Shown here piece by piece: positions 32,326 through 41,268 of a stretch of 64,000 bases of DNA. Below the pieces are notes generated by a model. The model was given only the letters and a program-made list of their open reading frames with translations. It made no database searches and was not told where the DNA came from. The position numbers were made by a program, and so were the translations under genes. Position 1 is the stretch's first letter. Every line of letters begins with the position of its first letter. The stretch comes from Streptomyces zagrosensis (GTDB lineage: Bacteria; Actinomycetota; Actinomycetes; Streptomycetales; Streptomycetaceae), in the NCBI RefSeq assembly GCF_014203645.1, contig NZ_JACHJL010000004.1:62001-126000 (forward strand), in the 5' to 3' direction.

Positions 32326-33519
32326 GTGGCCGGCACTCCGGGAACGCCGCGCGTGCTGCGGGCAATGAACGACCGGGCGGCCCTGGACCTTCTGGTCGCC
32401 CACGGGCCGCTGACCCGCACCCAACTCGGCGAGCTGACCGGCCTGTCCAAGCCCACCGCATCCCAGTTGCTCAGCCGGCTGGAGGCGGCCGGCCTGGTGC
32501 GCGCCACCGGGACCGCCACCGGACGGCCGGGCCCCAATGCGCAGCTCTACGAGGTCAATGCGGCCATCGCGCATGTTGCGGCGCTGGAGGTCAACCCGTT
32601 CGGCATCACCGCGGTCGTCGCCGACCTCGCCGGCACGGTGGTCGGCGAACAGCACGTGGCGGCCGACGCGACGGCCGATGACGTACGCGGTCGCACCCCC
32701 GAGTTGGTCGCCGAGGCCGTGGACGGGGCGCTGCGCGCCGCGGGGCTCGGCCGGGACGCGCTGCACCGCGCCGTCATCGGCACCCCCGGCGCCCTCGACC
32801 CGCGCACCGGGACCCTGCGCTACGCACCGCACTTGCCCGGCTGGCAATCTCGTGCGCTACGCACCGAGCTCAGCGCCGTGCTCGGGGTCTCGGTCGACAT
32901 CGAGAACGACGTCAACTTGGTCGCACTGGCCGAGCACGATCGGGGCACCGCCCAGGACTTCGACGACTTCGTATTGGTGTGGGCCGATGAGGGCGTCGGC
33001 GCCGCGATCGTGCTGGGCGGCGCCCTGTTGCGCGGCGCCACCGGTGGCGCGGGCGAGATCGGCTATATGCCGCTGCCCGGCGCCCCGCTCGCGCACGGGC
33101 TCGCCGCCACCGCCGCTCCGGACGGCGGCGGCGGATTCCAGCGGCTGGTCTCCTCACCGGCCGTCGTCGCACTCGCCCAGACACACGGCTTCAGCGCCCC
33201 GGACGCCCCCAGCGCGCTGGCCGATGCGCTCGCCACTCCCGGCGCGGGCGACGACGTTCTCGCCGAACTCGCCCGCCGCCTCGCCACCGGCCTCGCCTCC
33301 GTGATCGCCGTCATCGATCCGGACCTGGTCGTGCTTTCCGGCCAGGTGGCACAAGCGGGCGGAGAGCGGTTACTCGCCCTAGTTGAGGATGAGTTGACCG
33401 GCCTCGCGCTGCCTCGGCCACAGCTACGGCTGAGCGCGCTCGACGGCAGGCCCATCCTCGTCGGCGCGTTGCGCACCGCGCTGGCCGATGCCCGTCACAC
33501 CGTCTTCGACACCGCCTGA
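32326..33519 (+). CDS. csnR: ROK-family repressor (CsnR-type)
   Basis: A 397-residue ROK regulator. The N-terminal winged helix (LTRTQLGELTGLSKPTASQL, LSRLEAAGLV) precedes a ROK sugar-kinase-like domain (VSVDIENDVNLVALAEHDRG; GAGEIGYMPLPG). The C-x-C-x-x-x-x-C zinc site of ROK kinases is absent, as expected for a pure regulator. Start GTG 32326 (MAGTPGTPRVLRAMNDRAAL) has GGGCGGGTGG upstream; GTG 32305 is an in-frame alternative with no ribosome site. It heads the operon and an operator lies just upstream. Codon 349 (33370-33372) is TTA, the rare leucine codon read by bldA tRNA, so translation may be development-dependent. Confidence 0.88.
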   Translation: MAGTPGTPRVLRAMNDRAALDLLVAHGPLTRTQLGELTGLSKPTASQLLSRLEAAGLVRATGTATGRPGPNAQLYEVNAAIAHVAALEVNPFGITAVVADLAGTVVGEQHVAADATADDVRGRTPELVAEAVDGALRAAGLGRDALHRAVIGTPGALDPRTGTLRYAPHLPGWQSRALRTELSAVLGVSVDIENDVNLVALAEHDRGTAQDFDDFVLVWADEGVGAAIVLGGALLRGATGGAGEIGYMPLPGAPLAHGLAATAAPDGGGGFQRLVSSPAVVALAQTHGFSAPDAPSALADALATPGAGDDVLAELARRLATGLASVIAVIDPDLVVLSGQVAQAGGERLLALVEDELTGLALPRPQLRLSALDGRPILVGALRTALADARHTVFDTA

Positions 33520-33620
33520 GCACCTCAAGCCCCGACCCGACCCCGACCCCGGACTCGCCCCTCCCCGCGCCCCTTCCGCGCCCCTCCCTCACCCGTCCCC
33601 CGCCGTTAAGGAAGTCCGCC

Positions 33621-34970
33621 ATGCCGCGAACGCGTACGCATCGCGCTCCGGCCGTCCTCGCCGCCATGCTCGCCACCACCGGGCTGCTGCTCGCGGGATG
33701 TGCCAACCCCAGCACCGGTAGTGCGAAGGACGACCCAACCAAGCCCGTGACCTTGAAGTTTTGGCACGGCTGGGCAGAGAAGAACGAAGTCAAGGCCATC
33801 AATGACAGCCTTGACCGCTTTCGGGAACAGCACCCGAACATCAAGGTGAAGGCCGTCGGCAACGTCACCGACGCCACCATGAACCAAGCGCTGCGCGCGG
33901 GCGGTGGCGACGCCCCCGACGTCGTGTCCTCCTTCACTACGAACAACGTCGGGCAATACTGCTCATCGGGCATGTGGGTCGATCTGGACCCGTTCATGAA
34001 AAAGACCGGCCTCGATAAGAAAAAGGTCTTCCCCAAGACGCTCCTTGACTACACGAGCTTCGAAGGCGAGCAATGCGCCCTACCGCTCCTCGCCGATGCC
34101 TTCGGCCTCTATTACAACAAGGACGCCTTCGAAGCAGCGGGCATCAAGCGGGCACCGCGCACCATGTCGGAGTTCCACCGCACTGCCGTGAAGCTGACCC
34201 AGCGCACCAAGGGCGGCGGCTATGAACAGCTCGGCTTCATGCCCAATTTCCGGATGTACCAAAACAGCCCGGACCGGCTGTTCGCGCAGTGGGACCCGCG
34301 CTACTTCGACGCCGCCGGCAAGGCCCGGCTGGCCAAGGAGCCGGCCGCCAAGGAGTTCTTCACCACCCAGCGCAATATGGTGAAGGCGCTGGGCGGGTAC
34401 GGGGCATTGGAGAAGTTCCGTACCACCTTCGGGGACGAAATGTCGTCCCAGAACGCCTTTCTCACCGGCAAGCTCGCCATGCATATGGATGGTGAATGGC
34501 GTGGCCTCATGCTGAACGACGCCAAGGCCGACTTCGCATGGGACACCGCACCGATGCCGGTACCCGATGACCAGGCCGACACCTATGGCCGCGGCTATCT
34601 CACGGGCACCGTCGCCGGCATCGCCCACAGCAGCAAGCACCAAAACGCCGCGTGGGAACTGGTGCGCTTTTTGACATCGGACACCGACCAGGTGGTCGCC
34701 TTCGCCAATGCCATTCACAACGTGCCGTCCACCAAGGCGGCACTCACCTCACCGAAGCTCGACGCCGACCCCACGTTCCGCACCTTCTTGGACATCACCC
34801 GGCACCGGGACAGTGTCGCGCTGCCACCCTCGATCAACGGTGGTCAGTACGTCCTGGCCCTCCAGGACTTCGCATATGCGGCGGAGGCCGGAAAGGTCGG
34901 CAATCTCGATAAGGGATTGCGAGAACTCGACGACCAGATAGACGCCGACAACCTCCAAGCGCAGAACTGA
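33621..34970 (+). CDS. csnE: ABC transporter sugar-binding lipoprotein (CsnE-type)
   Basis: A 449-residue family 1 extracellular solute-binding protein. The lipoprotein signal ends in LLLAGC with the modified cysteine at residue 27. The mature part begins with the usual sugar-binding pattern (VTLKFWHGWAEKNEVKAIND, SLDRFREQHPNIKVK) and contains 'ALPLLADAFGLYYNKDAFEA'. It should capture amino-sugar oligosaccharides (chitosan oligosaccharides by analogy) at the cell surface and pass them to the two permeases downstream. Start ATG 33621 has AAGGAAG upstream. The 101-bp gap from csnR is pyrimidine-rich with no terminator, consistent with one transcript. Confidence 0.9.
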   Translation: MPRTRTHRAPAVLAAMLATTGLLLAGCANPSTGSAKDDPTKPVTLKFWHGWAEKNEVKAINDSLDRFREQHPNIKVKAVGNVTDATMNQALRAGGGDAPDVVSSFTTNNVGQYCSSGMWVDLDPFMKKTGLDKKKVFPKTLLDYTSFEGEQCALPLLADAFGLYYNKDAFEAAGIKRAPRTMSEFHRTAVKLTQRTKGGGYEQLGFMPNFRMYQNSPDRLFAQWDPRYFDAAGKARLAKEPAAKEFFTTQRNMVKALGGYGALEKFRTTFGDEMSSQNAFLTGKLAMHMDGEWRGLMLNDAKADFAWDTAPMPVPDDQADTYGRGYLTGTVAGIAHSSKHQNAAWELVRFLTSDTDQVVAFANAIHNVPSTKAALTSPKLDADPTFRTFLDITRHRDSVALPPSINGGQYVLALQDFAYAAEAGKVGNLDKGLRELDDQIDADNLQAQN

Positions 34971-34982
34971 CGGAGCCCAGCC

Positions 34983-35972
34983 ATGGCAAGATCACACACC
35001 ACATCGGAAGCCGCCCCACCCGCCATACCGGGCCACGCTGAGGCGCTGCGCCGCAAGCACCGCAACGACCGGCTGCGTACGCTTGGCTTCCTCTCTCCTT
35101 GGCTCATCGGATTCACCGTTTTCTTCGGCTATCCGCTGATCGCCACCGTCTATTTCTCGTTTATGCACTACAACCAGATCGAGCCGGCCACCTTTGTGGG
35201 CTGGCGGAACTGGAAGTACGTGTTCGACCAGATGCCGTTGTTCGGCCCCGCGTTGTGGAACACGTTGTGGCTGGTCGTGGTGATGGTGGCGTTGCGTGTC
35301 GCCTTCGGCATCGGCATTGGGCTGCTGATCACGAAGCTGAAGACCGGTGTCGGCTTCTTTCGTACCGCGTTCTACCTGCCCTACCTCGCGCCGCCCGTGG
35401 CCGCGACCGTCGCCTTCGTCTTTCTGCTCAACCCGGGCACCGGCCCGGTGAACGAGATGCTCGGCACGATCGGCATCGACGCGCCGAACTGGTTCAACGA
35501 TCCCAACTGGGCCAAGCCGTCGCTGGTCATGCTGTCGCTGTGGGGCATTGGCGACCTGATGGTCATCTTCATGGCCGCACTGCTCGATGTGCCCAAGGAA
35601 CAGTACGAGGCTGCCGAGCTCGACGGCGCGGGCTCCTGGGCGAAGTTCCGCTATGTCACCTGGCCATCGATCCTGCCCATCGTGATGTTCGCGGTGGTCA
35701 CCGGGACCGTGCAAACCATGCAGTATTACACGCAAGCGCTGGTCGCTGGAAAGCTCGCTTCTGGCGTGAGCATCGGACCCGGCTCGACCATTCAGCCCGG
35801 TTATCCCGACCATTCCACGCTCACCGTGCCGCAACTCGTCTATTCGCTCGGCTTCCAGAACTTCAACACCGGCGCGGCATGCGTGCTCTCCCTCGTGCTG
35901 TTCGCCATCGCCATGGCCGTGACCACCCTGCTGATGCGTAAGCGCGCCGGGCTGCTGACGGCGGAGGACTGA
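34983..35972 (+). CDS. csnF: Sugar ABC transporter permease 1 (CsnF-type)
   Basis: A 329-residue MalF-type inner-membrane permease with six predicted helices, starting with LGFLSPWLIGFTVFFGYPL. The EAA loop that contacts the ATPase reads EAAELDGAGSWAKFRYVTWP. It starts 12 nt after csnE and ends 3 nt before the partner permease. It should form the translocation channel with the next gene product. No ATPase gene is in the operon. Confidence 0.93.
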   Translation: MARSHTTSEAAPPAIPGHAEALRRKHRNDRLRTLGFLSPWLIGFTVFFGYPLIATVYFSFMHYNQIEPATFVGWRNWKYVFDQMPLFGPALWNTLWLVVVMVALRVAFGIGIGLLITKLKTGVGFFRTAFYLPYLAPPVAATVAFVFLLNPGTGPVNEMLGTIGIDAPNWFNDPNWAKPSLVMLSLWGIGDLMVIFMAALLDVPKEQYEAAELDGAGSWAKFRYVTWPSILPIVMFAVVTGTVQTMQYYTQALVAGKLASGVSIGPGSTIQPGYPDHSTLTVPQLVYSLGFQNFNTGAACVLSLVLFAIAMAVTTLLMRKRAGLLTAED

Positions 35973-35975
35973 CCC

Positions 35976-36884
35976 ATGACCACCACCGCACTCCCACCGC
36001 GCGCCACCCGCACGCCTGGCCCCGCGCGGACGCCCGCACAGGCCGCGTCCCGTGCGCGCCGCAAGTCCGTCCTGCACTGGATCGCCGTGCACACCGGCGC
36101 GCTGGCCGTCGCGCTGTTCTTCCTACTGCCTTTCGTCTTCGTCTTTTTGACCTCCGTCATGAGCGACAGCCAGGCGATGAGCGGCGAGTTGTGGCCGCAC
36201 GAATGGCGCTGGTCGAACTACGCAGACGTGTTCAACACACCAGGCTTTTTGACCTGGTGGCGCAATTCGCTGCTGTACGCGGGTCTCGGCACGCTCTTCA
36301 CCGTCTGTTCGTCCATACCGGTGGCGTACGCACTGGCCAAGTTCCGCTTCCGCGGCCGGCGCGGCGCCATGATCCTGGTCATCTCGACCATGATGCTGCC
36401 GCCGCAGGTCATCGTCATCCCCATGTATCTGGTGTGGGCTCAGCAGTTCGGCCTCTCCGGGTCGCTGTGGCCACTCATCATTCCGATGGCATTCGGTGAC
36501 GCGTACTCCATCTTCCTGCTGCGTCAGTTCCTGCTGACCATCCCCAAGGAATATCTGGAGTCCGCCCGTGTCGATGGCTGCGGGGAACTGCGTACGCTGC
36601 TCACCATCGTCGTGCCGATGGCCAAGCCTGGCATCGCGGCCATCGCCCTGTTCCAGTTCTTCTACTGCTGGAACGACTATTTCGGCCCGCAGATCTATGC
36701 GGCGCAAAATCCTGGCGCATGGACGCTGAGTTACGGTCTTGAATCCTTCAAGAGCGCGCACAGCGTCAACTGGAATCTGACCATGGCCGCGACGCTGCTC
36801 GTCATGGCGCCGGTCATCATCGTCTTCTTCTTCGCACAGAAGGCCTTCGTCGAAGGCGTCACTCTCACCGGAGTAAAGGGCTAA
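35976..36884 (+). CDS. csnG: Sugar ABC transporter permease 2 (CsnG-type)
   Basis: A 302-residue MalG-type permease. The N-terminal helix (VALFFLLPFVFVFLTSVM) and the region around NYADVFNTPGFLTWWRNS are typical, and the EAA loop reads ESARVDGCGELRTLLTIVVP. It starts 3 nt after csnF and is followed 6 nt later by the glycosidase gene. It pairs with CsnF; energy probably comes from the shared multiple-sugar ATPase MsiK encoded elsewhere. Confidence 0.93.
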   Translation: MTTTALPPRATRTPGPARTPAQAASRARRKSVLHWIAVHTGALAVALFFLLPFVFVFLTSVMSDSQAMSGELWPHEWRWSNYADVFNTPGFLTWWRNSLLYAGLGTLFTVCSSIPVAYALAKFRFRGRRGAMILVISTMMLPPQVIVIPMYLVWAQQFGLSGSLWPLIIPMAFGDAYSIFLLRQFLLTIPKEYLESARVDGCGELRTLLTIVVPMAKPGIAAIALFQFFYCWNDYFGPQIYAAQNPGAWTLSYGLESFKSAHSVNWNLTMAATLLVMAPVIIVFFFAQKAFVEGVTLTGVKG

Positions 36885-36890
36885 ATAGCT

Positions 36891-38174
36891 ATGAAGCTCG
36901 CAGTGGTCGGCGGGGGCTCCACCTACACCCCCGAACTCATCGATGGATTCGCCCGGTTGCGCGATGCGCTGCACCTGGAGGAACTGGTCCTCATCGACCC
37001 GGCAGCAGACCGGCTCGAATTGGTCGGCGGACTGGCACGCCGCATCTTCGCCAAGCAGGGGCACCCCGGCAAGGTGTCGTGGACCTCGGACCTGGACGCG
37101 GGCGTGGACGGCGCCGCCGCCGTGCTGCTGCAACTGCGCGTCGGCGGCCAGGCCGCCCGGAACAAGGACGAGACCTGGCCGCTTGAGTGCGGCTGCGTCG
37201 GACAGGAGACGACCGGCGCCGGCGGCCTGGCCAAGGCGCTGCGTACGGTGCCCATCGTCTTGGACATCGCGGAGCGGGTACGGCGCCGCAACCCCGACGC
37301 GTGGATCGTGGACTTCACCAACCCGGTCGGCATCGTCACCCGCGCCCTGCTCACCGAGGGCCATCAAGCGGTCGGACTGTGCAACGTCGCCATCGGCTTC
37401 CAGCGCAAGTTCGCGCGGCTTCTCGACGTCGCCCCCGACCAGATCTACCTGGACCACGTGGGGCTCAACCATCTCACCTGGGAGCGTGGGGTACGGATCG
37501 GCGGGCCCACCGGCGACGATGTGCTACCGAAGCTGCTCGCCGAGCACGGCGAGGCGATCGCGGCTGACCTGCACATGCCGCGGGACCTCGTGGACCGGCT
37601 CGGCGTCGTCCCCTCGTACTACCTGCGCTACTTCTACGAGCACGACGCCGTCGTACGGGAGCTGAAGTCCAAGCCGTCCCGGGCCGCCGAGGTCGCCGCC
37701 ATCGAGCAGGAGTTGCTCGACATGTACGCAGACCCGGCACTCGACGAGAAGCCGGAGCTGCTCAGCAAGCGCGGCGGTGCCTTCTACTCCGAGGCCGCCG
37801 TCTCGCTGACCTCCTCGCTGCTCGGCGACACGGGCGACGTCCAGGTGGTCAATGCCTTCAACAACGGCACACTGCCCTTCTTGCCCGATGACGCGGTGAT
37901 CGAGGTCCCGGCCGCGGTCGGGGCGAACGGTGCCAAGCCGCTGCCCGTCGCGCCGCTGGAGCCGCTGTACGCCGGTCTCACCGCCCATGTCACCGCGTAC
38001 GAACACCTGGCGCTGGACGCCGCGTTGCTCGGTGCGGGCGCCGGGGCTGCGGCGGGGCGGCGCGCGGTGTTCAACGCTCTGCTCGCACACCCGCTGGTCG
38101 GCCAGATCGAGTACGCGGACCAGCTCACCGATGCCCTGATCGCGCACAACCGGGAGCACCTGGCGTGGGCCTGA
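36891..38174 (+). CDS. csnH: GH4 family glycosidase (CsnH-type)
   Basis: A 427-residue GH4 enzyme, the NAD- and Mn-dependent redox-type glycosidase family usually annotated as 6-phospho-beta-glucosidase. The NAD motif is at the N-terminus (KLAVVGGGSTYTPELIDGFA). The substrate/metal motifs are DFTNPVGIVTRAL, GLCNVAIGFQRKF with the metal-binding cysteine, and DHVGLNHLTWERG with the histidine. In this operon it should cleave imported amino-sugar oligosaccharides in the cytoplasm, possibly after phosphorylation by the kinase encoded next. It overlaps that kinase gene by 10 bp. Confidence 0.92.
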   Translation: MKLAVVGGGSTYTPELIDGFARLRDALHLEELVLIDPAADRLELVGGLARRIFAKQGHPGKVSWTSDLDAGVDGAAAVLLQLRVGGQAARNKDETWPLECGCVGQETTGAGGLAKALRTVPIVLDIAERVRRRNPDAWIVDFTNPVGIVTRALLTEGHQAVGLCNVAIGFQRKFARLLDVAPDQIYLDHVGLNHLTWERGVRIGGPTGDDVLPKLLAEHGEAIAADLHMPRDLVDRLGVVPSYYLRYFYEHDAVVRELKSKPSRAAEVAAIEQELLDMYADPALDEKPELLSKRGGAFYSEAAVSLTSSLLGDTGDVQVVNAFNNGTLPFLPDDAVIEVPAAVGANGAKPLPVAPLEPLYAGLTAHVTAYEHLALDAALLGAGAGAAAGRRAVFNALLAHPLVGQIEYADQLTDALIAHNREHLAWA

Positions 38175-39193
38175 CCGGTTCCGTACTCGCCATCGACGCG
38201 GGTAACAGCAAGACCGATGTGGCCCTGCTCGGCCCGGATGGCACGGTGCTCGGCAGGGCGCGCGGCGGCGGTTTCCAGCCGCCGATGGTCGGCACCGAAC
38301 GGGCCGTCGCGGGCCTGGCCACACTCGTAGCGCAGGCGGCGGCGGACGCGGGCGTGGCCGGGCCGCCCGAGGCGGACGCCCTGGCCGCGGGCGCGCCGCC
38401 GCTGACCGAGCACGTCTCCGCCTGCCTGGCCAACTGCGATCTGCCCAGCGAGGAGGAGCAGCTGACGGAGGCCATCGCGGTCCGCGGTTGGGGCCGTACG
38501 GTCACCGTCACCAACGACACCTTCGCGCTGCTGCGCTCCGGGCTGCCGGATGGCGGGGAGCCCACCGGGGTCGCCGTCGTGTGCGGTGCGGGCATCAACT
38601 GCGCGGGGCTTGCCCCCGGCGGGCGCACCGCGCGCTTCCCCGCGATCGGCCGGATCTCCGGCGACTGGGGCGGTGGCGGATTCCTGTCCGAGGAGGCGCT
38701 GTGGTGGGCGGCACGGGCCTGGGACGGCCGCGGCGAACCCACCGCGCTCGCCCACGAACTCCCCGCGCACTTCGGGCTGTCCGACATGCTGGAGCTGATC
38801 AGCGCGCTGCATCTGGGCAGCGTGCCGCGCAGCCGGCGCCATGAGGTAACCCCGGTGCTGTTCGCGGTGGCCGACGCCGGCGACGCCGTGGCCCGCACGA
38901 TCGTGGCCCGGCAGGCGGACGAGGTGGTCACCATGGCCACGGTCGCGCTGAGCAAGCTCGACCTGCTCGGCGAGGAGACCCCGGTGGTCCTGGGCGGCGG
39001 CGTCCTCGCCGCTCAACACCGGCTGCTCGACGACGGGGTACGCGAACTCCTCGCCGAGCGCGCCCCCAAGGCCGTGCCCCGCGTGGTGGTGGCGCCACCG
39101 GTGCTCGGCGCCGCTCTGCTCGGTCTTGACCACACCCGAGCGGCGCCCGCGCTGTACGCGCAGTTGCGGGGGGCGTACGGGGCTGCCGCGTAA
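38165..39193 (+). CDS. csnK: BadF/BadG-family sugar kinase (CsnK-type)
   Basis: A 342-residue ASKHA-fold kinase related to N-acetylglucosamine kinase. The phosphate-1 motif is at the N-terminus (VLAIDAGNSKTDVALLGPDG), the conserved 'VTVTNDTFALLRSG' and 'GVAVVCGAGINCAG' segments follow, then the phosphate-2/adenosine region (ISGDWGGGGFLSEEALWWA, VVLGGGVLAA). Start GTG 38165 lies inside the end of csnH, indicating translational coupling. It probably phosphorylates the amino sugar released by, or fed to, the GH4 enzyme. Last gene of the operon; an imperfect hairpin follows. Confidence 0.9.
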   Translation: MGLTGSVLAIDAGNSKTDVALLGPDGTVLGRARGGGFQPPMVGTERAVAGLATLVAQAAADAGVAGPPEADALAAGAPPLTEHVSACLANCDLPSEEEQLTEAIAVRGWGRTVTVTNDTFALLRSGLPDGGEPTGVAVVCGAGINCAGLAPGGRTARFPAIGRISGDWGGGGFLSEEALWWAARAWDGRGEPTALAHELPAHFGLSDMLELISALHLGSVPRSRRHEVTPVLFAVADAGDAVARTIVARQADEVVTMATVALSKLDLLGEETPVVLGGGVLAAQHRLLDDGVRELLAERAPKAVPRVVVAPPVLGAALLGLDHTRAAPALYAQLRGAYGAAA

Positions 39194-39203
39194 GAAGACC
39201 CGA

Positions 39204-39246
39204 TGTGCGCCGGCGGCTCTCGGGCGCGGGAGCCCCGGCGCGCACC
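39204..39246 (+). terminator. Imperfect hairpin after csnK
   Basis: GTGCGCCGG-(c)-GGCTC pairs with GGAGCC-(c)-CGGCGC-(g)-CAC across a short GC loop, 11 nt after the stop. Probably the operon terminator, though no T run follows. Confidence 0.5.
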
Positions 39247-39377
39247 ACCGAACGGCAAGCGCCCGTCTTATCCGGCTAGTCCGTTTTAATCACCGAAAGG
39301 CAATGAATAGGAACTTCCCATCTATTGTCCCCCAGTCGGAGCACGCCCAATCGGGCTAGCCCCTCGTTTAACCCCAC

Positions 39378-39710
39378 GTGACTTCATCCACCGCGCATCC
39401 CGGTCCGATGAACTCGGCCGCGCCCCTTACGGAGTCTCACCGCATGGGGGACTGGGTGCTCACGGCCGTGCCCACCAACGGCCCACGAGGCTTCACCCGC
39501 GCTCATCTGCAACGCGGCGTGGAACGCGTCGAGGTGCGATATTGCCTGGCCGAGTTGGTCGAGCTGGCCGCGACCGTGGCGCGTATCGAGACAGAGTTCA
39601 TCCAGGGCTGCGACGAGTTGCGCCGGGCTCCCACCGAAATGGTTCATCCGCACGAGCCGGGGGCTGTCTTGCCACGTTCCTCGTATCTGCGGCAGGACCA
39701 CCATGCATGA
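39378..39710 (+). CDS. Conserved small protein upstream of the DUF2637 gene, hypothetical
   Basis: A 110-residue protein from GTG 39378. It starts with a Ser/Thr/Pro segment and then a compact folded-looking core (GDWVLTAVPTNGPRGFTRAH, LQRGVERVEVRYCLAELVEL). A helical segment of charged and aliphatic residues ends it (VARIETEFIQGCDELRRAP). There is no signal peptide or membrane helix. The stop overlaps the next gene by 8 bp, so the two are translationally coupled. The ribosome site is poor (GTTTAACCCCAC). Function unknown. Confidence 0.65.
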   Translation: MTSSTAHPGPMNSAAPLTESHRMGDWVLTAVPTNGPRGFTRAHLQRGVERVEVRYCLAELVELAATVARIETEFIQGCDELRRAPTEMVHPHEPGAVLPRSSYLRQDHHA

Positions 39711-40776
39711 GCCCTACGATCCCTACGGCCTAGGCATCCCGGGGGCCGTTCCCCACCCCGACGTCGGGACCGACCGCGGGGGCGGGCCCGGCGCTGGTGG
39801 GGGTGGGTTCGGCGGGGGTCCCGACATGGGCGCCGGTGCCGGCTTCACCGCGGACGGCTCTTTTCCCGCCGGCGGTTCCTTCCCTGCCGCCGGCACCTTC
39901 CCCGCTGGCGGCTCCTTCCCTGACGACTCCTTTGCCACCGGTACGGGCTTCCCTACAGACGGCTCCTTCTCCGCCGGTACCAACCTCAGTGCAGACGGCT
40001 CCTTCCCCACTGGTGCCGCTTTCACTGCGGACGGCCCCTTCCCCACCGGTGCCGCTTTCACTGCGGACGGCCCCTTCCCCACCGGTGGCTCGTTCCCCGC
40101 CGACGGCTCCTTTGCCGGGGCCCAGCCGCTCACCGCCCCCGATCTCGCGGTACTTGGCGGGCATTGGGACTCGGAGGCCGAACTGGCCAATCTGCTGCGG
40201 GAGTCGGCCGAGACACAATCCCTCAGCCCCTTCGTACCGACCCCGGTCATCCCCGCGCCGCGCCTGTCCCAGCCGCACGCCACCCATCGCCGCCGCCGCT
40301 TTCGGCGGCTGCGAAAGGCGCTGCGCAAACCCCACCGGGGAGTGACCCGCGCGCAGGTGCTGAGCTTCCTGCTCGCTGTGCTGGTCGCGGTCATCGTGGC
40401 GGTAGTCAGCGTGCTCGGTGGGATGTTCGCCCACCAGCCGCTGCAACAAGTTGTCGCACCCGACGTGGCGCGCCGCCTCGCCATCTGGTGGCCAGTGCTC
40501 ATTTACGGTCCGTGGCTGGCAGCCTCGCTGTCCATCGTCCGGCACGCGGTGCACCACCGGCGGGCCCCCCACGCATGGACGATCGTGGTGCTGTTCAGCG
40601 CGTTCTCCATCGTCCTTTGCGTGGCGCACGCACCGCGGACCGTCAACGGCATCGCCGTCGCCGCGCTGCCCGCCCTCGCCGCGCTGGCCTGTTTTTATCA
40701 ACTGGTCCGCCAGATCACCCTGACCAGGCCGCCCCGCCGCTCCGTTCCCGGTCAGCACGGGGCGCCGCGGCGCTGA
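39703..40776 (+). CDS. DUF2637-like membrane protein with N-terminal FP repeats
   Basis: A 357-residue protein. Residues 1-47 are Gly/Pro-rich. Residues 47-139 are a degenerate array of short units built on D-G-S-F-P/A-G-G-S-F-P/T-G-A-A-F-T-A. The C-terminal 160 residues contain about four membrane helices (VLSFLLAVLVAVIVAVVSVL, IWWPVLIYGPWLAASLSIVR, WTIVVLFSAFSIVLCVAH, AVAALPALAALACFYQLV) and resemble the actinobacterial DUF2637 family. It ends in the basic RQITLTRPPRR motif. The repeat region probably lies in the cytoplasm or as an extended tail. Role unknown. Confidence 0.7.
   Translation: MHEPYDPYGLGIPGAVPHPDVGTDRGGGPGAGGGGFGGGPDMGAGAGFTADGSFPAGGSFPAAGTFPAGGSFPDDSFATGTGFPTDGSFSAGTNLSADGSFPTGAAFTADGPFPTGAAFTADGPFPTGGSFPADGSFAGAQPLTAPDLAVLGGHWDSEAELANLLRESAETQSLSPFVPTPVIPAPRLSQPHATHRRRRFRRLRKALRKPHRGVTRAQVLSFLLAVLVAVIVAVVSVLGGMFAHQPLQQVVAPDVARRLAIWWPVLIYGPWLAASLSIVRHAVHHRRAPHAWTIVVLFSAFSIVLCVAHAPRTVNGIAVAALPALAALACFYQLVRQITLTRPPRRSVPGQHGAPRR
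39843..40120 (+). repeat. Degenerate repeat array with a perfect 36-bp tandem duplication
   Basis: Related 15-36 bp units encode the FP-rich tail. Two units at 40012-40047 and 40048-40083 are identical over all 36 bases, indicating a recent duplication by slippage or unequal crossover. Confidence 0.85.
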
Positions 40777-41268
40777 TGCTCCCCACCACGGCCTGCCAGC
40801 GGCCCGGGTGGCGGATGCGGACGGCGCGGGCCGGGGCCCACCGCCGTACGGGGCGCCAGGGGCGAAGTCGGAAGGTGGCTGGAAAACGCGTATATGCGTT
40901 CCTTCGGCTTTTTCTCGCTCTCTCACGTTTCGGCCCCGCCAAGGCGCCGTTCACCGTGCCGTGGATCACGTACGCGCAGTACGAACCGCCCAGGGCGCCA
41001 CGCCTCTGCGACCCGTCCGCACTCCGGGCACCAGGGCATAACGTACGGTAACGGCGCTGGTACCGGAACCGAACACCGCCTCCCGGCGTGATGGGAGGCA
41101 AGAACGCGGGCGAAGCCCTGGGGATACGGCGGCGAGGCGGCTTCTCCTGCAAGATCAGTTCACGACCGGTGTGGTTGTCAGCCCTTGCCGCCATACTGCT
41201 GCCGGGGGTGCGCACCGTCCCGGCCCGCCGGGCGCCGGTCCACTGCCAGCGAACCAGGGGGAGGTCTC
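40777..41268. other. Intergenic region upstream of glnX
   Basis: No gene is recognisable in 492 bp. A small AT-richer part (40885-40930) and the stretch around 41030-41060 (GGCATAACGTACGGTAACGG) may hold promoters. A 7-bp hairpin, GCCTCCC/GGGAGGC (41078-41084 with 41093-41099), lies 170 bp before glnX. Confidence 0.45.

Noticed and set aside
39303-39359. 18-codon frame (ATG AAT AGG ...) with GAAAGG upstream, before the 110-residue gene
   Set aside because: Codons such as AAT, AGG, TCT and ATT are atypical for this genome and fit an AT-richer promoter region better than a leader peptide. Left as a weak possibility.
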